Shown here in pieces: positions 1 to 5,484 of a stretch of DNA of 5,484 nucleotides. The first letter of the stretch is position 1. Each line of letters begins with the position of its first letter. The stretch is from the NCBI GenBank assembly GCA_002359975.1, contig DENG01000076.1:1580-7063 (forward strand). Direction: 5' to 3'. The DNA is from Polynucleobacter sp. UBA2650 (lineage in GTDB: Bacteria; Pseudomonadota; Gammaproteobacteria; Burkholderiales; Burkholderiaceae). Below the pieces are notes generated by a model. That model was not told where the DNA came from, did no database searches, and saw nothing but the letters and a program-made list of their open reading frames with translations. A program made the position numbers and the translations under genes.

Positions 1-624
1 CTTAGTGTTGAAAATCAAAATCTCAGAAATCTCTTAGATCTTCAGAAAAATACTAATTTCACTACGGTACCTGTTGAGATTCTTTTTAATCCGCCCAATC
101 CAATTTCTCAACGAGTCGTCATTAATCGTGGCAGTAACCATGGCCTAAATCTTGGCTCCCCCATCGCAAACGATGCTGGTATTTTGGGACAAGTTGTTCG
201 CCTTTTTGATAATTCCGCTGAAGTATCTTTATTAGAAGATTGGGATTTTGCTGTGCCAGTTTTAGTTGCGCGCAATGGTTTGCGTGCAGCAGTTGTTGGG
301 GCTGGGCGCGGTAACTTATTACAACTCCGCTACCTTCCTGTAGCCAGCGACCTAGAAGTGGGCGATATTCTATTAACCTCTGGGGTAGATGGAATATACC
401 CACCAGGATTTGCAGTCGCTGTGATTACCAAAATTGAACGCAATGCTGAGCAAAATGCATCCAATGTATTTTGTAGTCCGATCGCGGAGGTTAATCGCCA
501 TCTGCAGGCTTTGGCGCTTATTTACAATCCGCAATGGGACGCAAAGCCTGCGATTGGTTCCGGGGGCCCCGCTACTGCACCAGCACCCGGTAGGCGCCAA
601 ACTAGACCAAAAGGTCAGCCATGA
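1..624 (+). CDS. mreC: Rod shape-determining protein MreC (5' end outside window)
   Basis: MreC is a bitopic inner-membrane protein whose periplasmic part scaffolds the elongasome and stimulates PBP2-RodA. The reading frame is open from base 1, so the N-terminal membrane anchor and most of the coiled coil lie upstream; 207 residues are visible. Residues 1-16 (LSVENQNLRNLLDLQK) look like the end of the coiled coil. The beta-domain follows, with two family-typical blocks: VVINRGSNHG at fragment residues 39-48 and GDILLTSGVDGIYPPG at 121-136. The last 25 or so residues form a Gly/Ala/Pro/Arg-rich, probably disordered tail, encoded by a patch that is clearly more GC-rich than the rest of the gene. 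The TGA stop overlaps the mreD ATG (ATGA), which suggests translational coupling. In-frame TTG at 184 is not the start, because conserved MreC sequence runs well upstream of it. The family assignment is secure. Confidence 0.95.
   Translation, partial: LSVENQNLRNLLDLQKNTNFTTVPVEILFNPPNPISQRVVINRGSNHGLNLGSPIANDAGILGQVVRLFDNSAEVSLLEDWDFAVPVLVARNGLRAAVVGAGRGNLLQLRYLPVASDLEVGDILLTSGVDGIYPPGFAVAVITKIERNAEQNASNVFCSPIAEVNRHLQALALIYNPQWDAKPAIGSGGPATAPAPGRRQTRPKGQP
609..614 (+). promoter_or_regulatory. Ribosome binding site of mreD
   Basis: AAAAGG lies 6 nt before the mreD ATG, inside the last codons of mreC. It supports the ATG at 621 as the start and allows reinitiation by ribosomes finishing mreC. 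Confidence 0.6.
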
Positions 625-1145
625 TTGATTATCAAAGCGGCTATATTCTGAGGTCGGTTAAGCCATCATTTATCTATCTCAGCCTATTCCTCGCACTACT
701 TCTCAATTTTTTACCTTTTGGAAACCATGCATGGGTTCCAGACTTACTAATTATTTGTATTGTGTTTTGGAATGTTCATCAACATCGCTATGTTGGCATT
801 GTGACTGCTTTTTTATTTGGTCTGGTAATGGACATTCATAGCGGCTCCCTTCTGGGCGTCCATGCATTTAGCTATTCTTTGGTTTCTTATTTGGCGATTG
901 CGTGGCATAACCGAATTACCGCCCTAACTTCGTTCTCGCAAATTCTTAACGTCTTTCCCATCTTTTTATTAGTTTCTCTGTTTCCTGTTTTGGTTAATTG
1001 GGCGCTTAGCGAACAAATTCACTGGTGGGGCCTAACAGCTATTGTGCAAGCAATGATTGAGGCAATGCTATGGCCACTAGCAACCAACTTGTTGCTTTTC
1101 CCACAGCGTCGGCCCATTGATGTTGACCCTAATCGACCGCTATAG
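621..1145 (+). CDS. mreD: Rod shape-determining protein MreD
   Basis: MreD is the small polytopic inner-membrane member of the MreBCD complex; it is needed for rod shape, although its biochemical role is poorly defined. The 174-residue product is close to the usual family length. It is strongly hydrophobic, with about five or six membrane segments near residues 16-33, 38-53, 57-71, 76-95, 108-127 and 137-160. The family-typical block FGLVMDIHSGSLLGVHAFSY spans residues 66-85, and PDLLI follows the first segment at 40-44. The C-terminus is short and polar (PQRRPIDVDPNRPL). The start overlaps the mreC stop and is preceded by AAAAGG. Position between mreC and mrdA supports the call as much as sequence does, because MreD is poorly conserved. 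Confidence 0.93.
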   Translation: MIDYQSGYILRSVKPSFIYLSLFLALLLNFLPFGNHAWVPDLLIICIVFWNVHQHRYVGIVTAFLFGLVMDIHSGSLLGVHAFSYSLVSYLAIAWHNRITALTSFSQILNVFPIFLLVSLFPVLVNWALSEQIHWWGLTAIVQAMIEAMLWPLATNLLLFPQRRPIDVDPNRPL

Positions 1146-1151
1146 ATTTTT

Positions 1152-3062
1152 ATGCCCTCGCTTAAAAAGCCAGATTTATATTCTTTTCATGAGCGAGTGC
1201 GCATTGCCATCCTATTCGTCACAATCTGTTTTGGCCTATTAATTTTTCGTCTCTTTTGGCTACAGGTCGTTAGTCACAACAAATACTCTACGCTAGCAGA
1301 AAGCAACCGCATCGCCATTGTTCCAGTCCCTGCTAATCGGGGATTATTGATTGATCGCAACGGTATTGTTATTGGGCGCAATTACTCTGCGCTGACTTTA
1401 GAGGTGGATGCATCACAAATTAAAGGCAATCCAGATGCCCTCATCGATCAACTGGGCGAGATTATCCAAATCGGCCCGCGCGATCGCCGTAATTTCAAGA
1501 GAGCGCTTGAGGACTCACGCAATATGGGCACCTTTCCTTTGCGCTCGATGTTGACCGAAAACGAAATGGCACGTTTCTTAGCAAATCGCTATCGCTTTCC
1601 TGGTGTGGATGTTAGTGCCCGTAATTTTCGTGAATACCCCTATAACGAATTGGCCTCACATCTCATAGGTTACATAGGCCGAGTGTCTGTTAAAGATAAA
1701 GAGCGGATGCAAACCGAACTTGAGAACACCAAGGGCAGCGATGACCCCTATGCACTGCAAAGCGCCTTCTTGCCAGGGATTCAATATGTTGGCAAGATTG
1801 GTATTGAACAAACCTATGAAAGGGTTTTGCGGGGCGTTCCTGGTTACGATGAGGTCGAGATTACGGCTGGCGGCAAACCGGTGCGGACCCTGTCTAGTAA
1901 ACCGTCCATCCCAGGGAAAAATGTCATCCTCTCGATTGATATCAAATTACAAGCCTTGGTTGAGGAGCTCTATGGAAAACGGCGAGGTGCATTTGTAGCG
2001 ATCGAGCCAGAAACGGGTGACGTATTGGCATTTGTGTCAAAGCCCAATTTCAATCCTAATGATTTTGTAGAAGGCATTGATGCAACGACCTGGAAAGAGT
2101 TAAACGAGTCTAAGGAAAAACCACTGTATAACCGCCCCCTCAAAGGCATCTATCCACCAGCATCAACCTATAAGCCTTTTATGGCATTAGCAGCTCTTGA
2201 ACTTAATAAGCGAGCGCCCGAAGACTCCATTTCTGATCCCGGATTCTTTACATTTGGCAATCACACCTTTCGGGATGATAAGGTTGGCGGCCATGGCATG
2301 GTCAATATGGAAAAGTCCATCGTGGAATCTTGTGATACGTACTATTACCTCTTGGCACGTGATATGGGCGTCAACATGATGCATGACTTTATGAAGCCGC
2401 TTGGTTTTGGTCAAATCACTGGGATTGATTTAGATGGCGAGGTCCGTGGAGTTTTGCCATCGACTGATTGGAAAAAGGCTGCCTTCAAAAAACCAGATCA
2501 ACAAAAATGGTTTGACGGTGAAACGATTTCTTTGGGAATTGGACAAGGCTATAACGCATTCACAATTTTGCAGTTAGCCCATGGGCTTGCAAATGTACTC
2601 AACTATGGCGTGGTTATGAAACCCCATATTGCCAAAGCCATTGAGGATCCCTTCACTCGCCAAAAAGAATTGACTACTCCTAAAGAAAGTTATCGCATCG
2701 ACCTTAAGCCAGAAAATGTTGAGATTATTAAAAAGGCAATGGTCGAGGTTAACAAATCGGGTACATCGGCTTCTTCATTCCGAAATGCTCCTTTTGTTGC
2801 AGGCGGCAAGACCGGCACGGCGCAAGTTTTTAGCTTAAATTCCAAAACATATAACCACGCCACCACGCCTGAGTTTTTAAGAGATCATGCTTTATTTGTG
2901 GCCTACGCACCAAACGACAAGCCAAAAATTGCGATTGCCATGATTGTTGAGAACTCTGGTTTTGGAGCACAACATGCCGCGCCCATTGCGCGCAAAGCTC
3001 TGGATTACTATATTGACGGCAAATGGCCAAAGGAGATCCCCGAGTGGAAAAGAGTGCCCTAG
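1152..3062 (+). CDS. mrdA: Penicillin-binding protein 2, elongasome peptidoglycan DD-transpeptidase
   Basis: PBP2 is the class B (monofunctional) transpeptidase that crosslinks glycan strands made by RodA during lateral wall growth; it is anchored in the inner membrane and acts in the periplasm. The 636-residue protein has a short cytoplasmic N-terminus, one membrane anchor at about 17-38, and a pedestal domain beginning with RGLLIDRNG at 63-71. The transpeptidase domain shows all three active-site motifs: S338-T-Y-K341 (nucleophile Ser338), S393-C-D395 (the SxD form typical of PBP2 rather than SxN), and K553-T-G555 in GGKTGTAQ. Length and the SxD motif, with mreCD and rodA as neighbours, favour PBP2 over the divisome protein FtsI. 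Asp362, Asp375, His381 and Cys394 resemble the zinc site described in Acinetobacter PBP2. The ATG is 6 nt after the mreD stop with no clear Shine-Dalgarno, so translation is probably coupled to mreD. Confidence 0.96.
   Translation: MPSLKKPDLYSFHERVRIAILFVTICFGLLIFRLFWLQVVSHNKYSTLAESNRIAIVPVPANRGLLIDRNGIVIGRNYSALTLEVDASQIKGNPDALIDQLGEIIQIGPRDRRNFKRALEDSRNMGTFPLRSMLTENEMARFLANRYRFPGVDVSARNFREYPYNELASHLIGYIGRVSVKDKERMQTELENTKGSDDPYALQSAFLPGIQYVGKIGIEQTYERVLRGVPGYDEVEITAGGKPVRTLSSKPSIPGKNVILSIDIKLQALVEELYGKRRGAFVAIEPETGDVLAFVSKPNFNPNDFVEGIDATTWKELNESKEKPLYNRPLKGIYPPASTYKPFMALAALELNKRAPEDSISDPGFFTFGNHTFRDDKVGGHGMVNMEKSIVESCDTYYYLLARDMGVNMMHDFMKPLGFGQITGIDLDGEVRGVLPSTDWKKAAFKKPDQQKWFDGETISLGIGQGYNAFTILQLAHGLANVLNYGVVMKPHIAKAIEDPFTRQKELTTPKESYRIDLKPENVEIIKKAMVEVNKSGTSASSFRNAPFVAGGKTGTAQVFSLNSKTYNHATTPEFLRDHALFVAYAPNDKPKIAIAMIVENSGFGAQHAAPIARKALDYYIDGKWPKEIPEWKRVP
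3029..3035 (+). promoter_or_regulatory. Ribosome binding site that decides the rodA start
   Basis: AAAGGAG lies inside the 3' end of mrdA, with 8 nt between it and GTG 3044, an ideal spacing for that codon. It lies downstream of the in-frame ATG at 3023, so it cannot serve that codon, which has no recognisable Shine-Dalgarno of its own. This favours GTG 3044 as the rodA start. Confidence 0.7.
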
Positions 3063-4195
3063 CCAAAGTAAAGTCTATTATTTTTTATGCCTTTCGTGGC
3101 TTTGATCCTCAACTTGGCTTTATTTTTCTTGGCCTAGCTGGAATTAGCTTTATTGTATTTTTATCAGCCGGGCAAGGGACGCCTGTTGCGATTGTTGATC
3201 AAATCCGTAATTTGTTCATTGCTTTTGTCATTATGTGGATCGTCTCGCAAATTCCTCCAAAGTGGTTAGAGATGGCGGCAGTTTGGGTCTATGGCATCGG
3301 CATTGCCCTGCTAATTGCTGTGGCCATCTTTGGCCTTATCAAAAAGGGAGCTCGTCGATGGATAAATTTGGGCATTACGATTCAACCATCCGAAATTATG
3401 AAAATAGCTGTGCCATTAATGTTGGCTTGGTATTTTCAAAAACGTGAGGGTATTCGCTCTACCCTTGACTATCTTGTTGCTGGACTCATTCTAGCCTTAC
3501 CAGTTTTTTTAATTGCCCGCCAGCCTGATTTAGGAACAGCCCTTTTAGTTCTTGCTGCTGGGCTTTATGTGATTATCTTAGCCGGTTTGCCATGGCGCTG
3601 GATTGTGCCTATTATTGCAGCGGGCGGCATCGCCATTCTTATGCTTATTGTTTTTAGTAGCAGCATTTGCGCACCTGATGTCAGCTGGCCCCTTATTCGA
3701 GAGTATCAAAAAAATCGGGTCTGTACTCTATTAGATCCCTCTAATGATCCCTTGGGCCGTGGATTTCATACGATTCAAGCAATGATTGCGGTTGGCTCTG
3801 GAGGATTTTTTGGTAAAGGCTGGCGCGAAGGAACGCAATCACACCTCGAATTTATTCCCGAGAAACATACTGATTTTGTCTTTGCGGTTTTTGCAGAAGA
3901 GTTTGGGTTTTTGGGCAACCTTGTTTTAATTCTGCTCTTTTTTGCCTTGATCAAGCGCGGTCTTACCATTTCGATGGGGGCTCCAACCCTCTTTACACGT
4001 TTGCTTGGCGGCGCTATTAGCCTCATCTTTTTTACCTACGCCTTTGTCAACATTGGCATGGTGACCGGCCTACTGCCAGTTGTTGGAGTGCCTCTACCGC
4101 TTCTCAGCTATGGCGGCACAGCCCTTGTAACACTTGGCTTTGGGGCAGGCATCCTCATGAGCATTCATCGCCATCGACGCTTGGTGCAAAGTTAA
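3044..4195 (+). CDS. rodA: RodA, SEDS-family peptidoglycan glycosyltransferase
   Basis: RodA polymerises lipid II into glycan strands in the inner membrane, as partner of PBP2. I take GTG 3044 as the start (383 residues, 19-nt overlap with mrdA) because AAAGGAG sits 8 nt before it; ATG 3023 would add seven residues and a 40-nt overlap. Numbering here is from the GTG. SEDS hallmarks appear in order: GARRWINLG at 102-110, QPSEIMKIA at 114-122, RQPDLGTA at 159-166, the long periplasmic loop PSNDPLGRGFHTIQ, EFIPEKHTDF with Asp277 in the position of the catalytic aspartate, and LLSYGGTA ending near 360. About ten membrane helices are expected and the hydrophobicity fits. The loop before the catalytic motif carries two cysteines, Cys209 and Cys227. 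Adjacency to mrdA distinguishes it from the divisome homologue FtsW. The gene ends the operon and faces a convergent HU gene. Confidence 0.95.
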   Translation: MEKSALAKVKSIIFYAFRGFDPQLGFIFLGLAGISFIVFLSAGQGTPVAIVDQIRNLFIAFVIMWIVSQIPPKWLEMAAVWVYGIGIALLIAVAIFGLIKKGARRWINLGITIQPSEIMKIAVPLMLAWYFQKREGIRSTLDYLVAGLILALPVFLIARQPDLGTALLVLAAGLYVIILAGLPWRWIVPIIAAGGIAILMLIVFSSSICAPDVSWPLIREYQKNRVCTLLDPSNDPLGRGFHTIQAMIAVGSGGFFGKGWREGTQSHLEFIPEKHTDFVFAVFAEEFGFLGNLVLILLFFALIKRGLTISMGAPTLFTRLLGGAISLIFFTYAFVNIGMVTGLLPVVGVPLPLLSYGGTALVTLGFGAGILMSIHRHRRLVQS

Positions 4196-4212
4196 CGAAC
4201 TGTTCAGGCAAG

Positions 4213-4237
4213 AAAAAACCCAGCCGCAGCTGGGTTT
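4213..4237 (-). terminator. Intrinsic terminator of the HU gene, possibly bidirectional
   Basis: A perfect 9-bp stem (AAACCCAGC at 4216-4224, GCTGGGTTT at 4229-4237) encloses a CGCA loop. Read on the minus strand, the stem runs into six T (complement of 4213-4218) about 16 nt after the HU stop codon, the classic arrangement. On the plus strand, 20 nt after the rodA stop, the stem is followed only by TTT then ATATAAAA, so termination of the mre operon here would be weaker but is plausible. Confidence 0.88.
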
Positions 4238-4253
4238 ATATAAAAGCAGCGAA

Positions 4254-4538
4254 TTACTTCTTACGCTTATTGACAGAGTCTTTAAATGCCTTACCAGCAG
4301 AAAACTTCACGGTCTTTGAGGCGGCGATTTTAAGTGGTTCCCCTGTTTTTGGATTGCGGCCCATCCGTGCAGCGCGCTTTCCTGAGGCAAATGTTCCAAA
4401 CCCGATTAATTGAACTGAATCACCCTTGGTTACTGCCTTAATGATGTGCTCGATAGCAGAGTTCAATGCATACTCAGCTTTGGCTTTAGAAATTTCGGCA
4501 TCGTCAGCAATCGCTGCGATTAGTTCTGCTTTATTCAA
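4254..4538 (-). CDS. hup: HU-family nucleoid DNA-binding protein
   Basis: HU is a small, basic, dimeric, histone-like protein that bends and compacts DNA. The 94-residue product has the full fold: N-terminal helices beginning MNKAELI, the GFGTF turn at 46-50, the beta-arm with GRNPKTG at 60-66 (Pro63 is the DNA-intercalating proline), and a basic end NKRKK. The start codon is TTG: AAGGAG lies 6 nt upstream, the encoded MNKAEL matches the canonical HU N-terminus, and no ATG in frame lies close upstream. HU rather than IHF is favoured by the N-terminus and the arm sequence, but the two families are close relatives. It is monocistronic, convergent with rodA, with its own terminator and probable promoter. 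A rare start codon on what is usually an abundant protein is slightly odd. Confidence 0.95.
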   Translation of the reverse strand: MNKAELIAAIADDAEISKAKAEYALNSAIEHIIKAVTKGDSVQLIGFGTFASGKRAARMGRNPKTGEPLKIAASKTVKFSAGKAFKDSVNKRKK

Positions 4539-4544
4539 GTGAAG

Positions 4545-4550
4545 CTCCTT
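4545..4550 (-). promoter_or_regulatory. Ribosome binding site of the HU gene
   Basis: On the minus strand AAGGAG is followed by CTTCAC and then the TTG start. The strong match and 6-nt spacing are the main reason to accept TTG as the initiation codon. Confidence 0.8.
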
Positions 4551-4566
4551 GTTGATTGTTCATTGT

Positions 4567-4589
4567 TTGGCGCTTTCTTTTAGCGCCAA
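4567..4589 (-). repeat. Inverted repeat (hairpin) in the HU 5' leader
   Basis: A perfect 8-bp inverted repeat, TTGGCGCT at 4567-4574 and AGCGCCAA at 4582-4589, is separated by 7 nt. It lies between the probable -10 box and the ribosome binding site of the HU gene, so it would form a stem at or very near the 5' end of the mRNA. It could stabilise the transcript or be a protein operator. There is no T-run after it on either strand, so I do not call it a terminator. Confidence 0.6.
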
Positions 4590-4593
4590 TGCA

Positions 4594-4622
4594 ATTGTAA
4601 ACACAAAATATTACAAATATAA
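4594..4622 (-). promoter_or_regulatory. Probable sigma70-type promoter of the HU gene
   Basis: On the minus strand TACAAT (complement of 4594-4599) is a 5/6 match to the -10 consensus. Seventeen nt upstream is a weak -35 (TTATAT, complement of 4617-4622). The surroundings are very AT-rich, with A/T tracts further upstream that could act as an UP element. Transcription would begin around 4587, at the start of the leader hairpin. Confidence 0.4.
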
Positions 4623-4630
4623 ATATTCTT

Positions 4631-4660
4631 GATAAAAAAATTGGGGCCTAAATTTTTATC
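4631..4660 (-). terminator. AT-rich imperfect inverted repeat, possible weak terminator
   Basis: Just after the stop of the minus-strand membrane-protein gene, GATAAAAATT and AATTTTTTTATC (minus-strand reading) flank TAGGCCCC. The stem is almost entirely A-T and one arm has two extra bases, so it is a weak terminator at best, though a T7 run is present. It also lies directly upstream of the HU promoter, so its A/T tracts may act there instead. Confidence 0.3.
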
Positions 4661-4666
4661 TTAAGG

Positions 4667-5029
4667 CTATTCTAGAACCAATAAATCTTTAACAAAATAT
4701 TGAGTCTCTCCAAAACAGCTGCTTGGTAAACCAACATGTTGTTCATACTGCAGGGCAACTTTTCGCCCCATATTAGCGTTTATTTTGTTAGCGACCGCAT
4801 CTTCGCGCACCGAAAAGAAGAATTTCTCTGACATGGTGCCGGGCATTGAGACCATTGCGAGCTCTCCTTCCCAGGTTTTACAAAGCCAACCGCGCTTTGA
4901 AAACTTCTGTACATAGCCAGCTCGCTCGCCCTCCGCATAGCTCCAATTCAGCATGAAATAGGTATATCCGGAGACAAAAACTACGCCAATAAGACTTAAA
5001 ATAAGAATGGAACGAATAAAACGATTCAT
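4667..5029 (-). CDS. Small single-pass membrane protein of unknown function
   Basis: I cannot assign a function. The 120-residue product has a basic N-terminus (MNRFIR), one hydrophobic segment at about 7-27, and a roughly 90-residue soluble part. The positive-inside rule puts the soluble part in the periplasm; the hydrophobic segment may be an uncleaved anchor, since no good signal-peptidase site is obvious. The stretch GERAGYVQKFSKRGWLCKTW (34-53) continuing into EGELA, and QYEQHVGLPSSCFGET (94-109), look like conserved blocks that I recall from other betaproteobacterial hypothetical proteins. Two cysteines, Cys50 and Cys105, could form a disulfide. No catalytic motif, nucleotide-binding loop or heme site is visible. 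The ATG has only a weak upstream GAG. Codon use resembles the neighbours, so it looks resident. It is divergent from the cytochrome gene and followed by the HU gene on the same strand, 128 bp away. Confidence 0.85.
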   Translation of the reverse strand: MNRFIRSILILSLIGVVFVSGYTYFMLNWSYAEGERAGYVQKFSKRGWLCKTWEGELAMVSMPGTMSEKFFFSVREDAVANKINANMGRKVALQYEQHVGLPSSCFGETQYFVKDLLVLE

Positions 5030-5098
5030 AGAGACTCAATTTTGGTTGTTTTATTCATCTTACTGGATTAAATATCTACCGGAGCAAGGTGAGTGTGA
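5030..5098. promoter_or_regulatory. Divergent intergenic region between membrane-protein and cytochrome genes
   Basis: These 69 nt must hold both 5' signals unless transcription comes from elsewhere. On the plus strand, TTGTTT (5046-5051) and TTAAAT (5068-5073) are 16 nt apart and could be a weak -35/-10 pair for the cytochrome. On the minus strand the best -10-like box is TAAGAT (complement of 5056-5061), without a convincing -35. I see no clear operator or palindrome. Confidence 0.3.
5086..5092 (+). promoter_or_regulatory. Ribosome binding site of the cytochrome gene
   Basis: AAGGTGA matches part of the anti-Shine-Dalgarno complement and ends 6 nt before ATG 5099. An in-frame TGA at 5096-5098 directly before the ATG rules out any earlier start. 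Confidence 0.65.
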
Positions 5099-5484
5099 AT
5101 GAAAAAAATTAAATTGATTGTTTTATCTGTTTTTTTATCCTCGATTTATTTTTCGTCCAACAGCTGGGCAAACCCTGCAGAAAATACCTATAAAACTGTT
5201 TGTGCGGTATGTCATTCTGCTGGGGTTGCAGGTGCTCCAAAGCTTGGTGATAAGGCTAAATGGGCTCCCCTCATTAAGGAAGGACAAGTGCAGCTAACCG
5301 CTCATGGGTATGTGGGCGTGCGTGGAATGCCTGCAAAAGGCGGCAAACCTGATCTAAGCGTAGTAGATTTTGCCGCCTCCCTTGTTTATATGGTGAATCA
5401 ATCTGGTGGTAATTGGCAAAATCCCAATGACCTTACTTTAAAAAAGATTGAGGCTGAGATTATTCGTCGTCAAGCACAGCTGCG
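5099..5484 (+). CDS. Cytochrome c5-family protein, exported (3' end outside window)
   Basis: This is a periplasmic class I c-type cytochrome that carries electrons in respiration; its specific partners cannot be told from here. 128 residues are visible and the frame is still open at the window edge. A Sec signal peptide is clear: MKKIK, a hydrophobic core, then cleavage probably after NSWA at residue 24. The single heme site C35-A-V-C-H39 follows, and Met77 in RGMPAKGG is the likely sixth heme ligand. The spacing and the motifs GAPKLGDKAKWAPLI (45-59) and MPAKGG are characteristic of the c5 family. After the heme domain (ending about YMVNQSGG, 97-104) the protein continues with NWQNPNDLTLKKIEAEII and RRQAQL, a charged, probably helical tail beyond the usual compact c5 domain. 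The start is fixed by an in-frame TGA directly before the ATG. Confidence 0.93.
   Translation, partial: MKKIKLIVLSVFLSSIYFSSNSWANPAENTYKTVCAVCHSAGVAGAPKLGDKAKWAPLIKEGQVQLTAHGYVGVRGMPAKGGKPDLSVVDFAASLVYMVNQSGGNWQNPNDLTLKKIEAEIIRRQAQL

Noticed and set aside
184..186. TTG as the start of mreC
   Set aside because: The same frame is open to base 1 and encodes typical MreC sequence (VVINRG block) upstream of it, so the gene is cut by the window edge.
122..403. Open minus-strand frame of 93 codons opposite mreC
   Set aside because: It lies entirely antisense to well-conserved MreC sequence and has no recognisable motif or ribosome binding site. It is a shadow of the coding strand.
1152..3062. FtsI (PBP3) as an alternative identity for the transpeptidase
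   Set aside because: The SxD form of the second motif, a length close to PBP2, and position between mreD and rodA all point to PBP2.
3023..4195. FtsW as an alternative identity for the SEDS protein
   Set aside because: It overlaps mrdA in an mre operon, and its loop motifs (DPLGRGFHTIQ, EFIPEKHTDF) match RodA as I know it.
4567..4589. 8-bp hairpin as an intrinsic terminator
   Set aside because: Neither strand has a T-run after the stem, and it lies between a likely promoter and the HU start, so a leader structure or operator fits better.
4631..4660. A/T repeats as part of a repeat array or mobile-element end
   Set aside because: There is only one imperfect inverted pair, with no further copies in the window, no target-site duplication seen and no transposase gene.

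Overview
The window looks like chromosomal core DNA from a low-GC betaproteobacterium of the family Burkholderiaceae; Polynucleobacter or a close relative is my best guess. That rests on the gene order mreC-mreD-mrdA-rodA, the AT-rich codon use, and the two small proteins downstream (a membrane protein with a GWLCKTWEGELA block and a c5-type cytochrome), which I associate with this group. It is inference from memory, not a database match.

Layout. Positions 1-4195 (+ strand) hold the distal part of a cell-shape (elongasome) operon: the 3' part of mreC, complete mreD, complete mrdA (PBP2, the transpeptidase) and complete rodA (the SEDS glycosyltransferase). The genes are packed tightly: mreC and mreD share an ATGA overlap, mreD and mrdA are 6 nt apart, and rodA starts inside the end of mrdA. 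Convergent to rodA lies an HU-type DNA-binding protein gene on the minus strand (4254-4538). A strong hairpin terminator at 4213-4237 separates them. The HU gene has a TTG start behind a good ribosome binding site, and a plausible promoter and 5'-leader hairpin upstream. Next on the minus strand is a small, single-pass membrane protein of unknown function (4667-5029). Divergent from it, across a 69-nt intergenic region, is a c5-family cytochrome c (5099 to beyond the window end).

How the genes work together. MreC and MreD link cytoplasmic MreB filaments to the periplasmic synthase. RodA polymerises lipid II into glycan strands, and PBP2 crosslinks them during side-wall elongation. Having all four in one transcript matches their function as a complex. 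HU is a nucleoid protein with its own promoter and terminator. The cytochrome is an exported electron carrier.

I see no mobile element, CRISPR array, tRNA, rRNA or frameshift, and no sign of a previously undescribed multi-gene system. The points worth a second look are modest: the rodA start site, a probable metal site in PBP2, the leader architecture of the HU gene, a cysteine pair in RodA, and the uncharacterised membrane protein beside the cytochrome.
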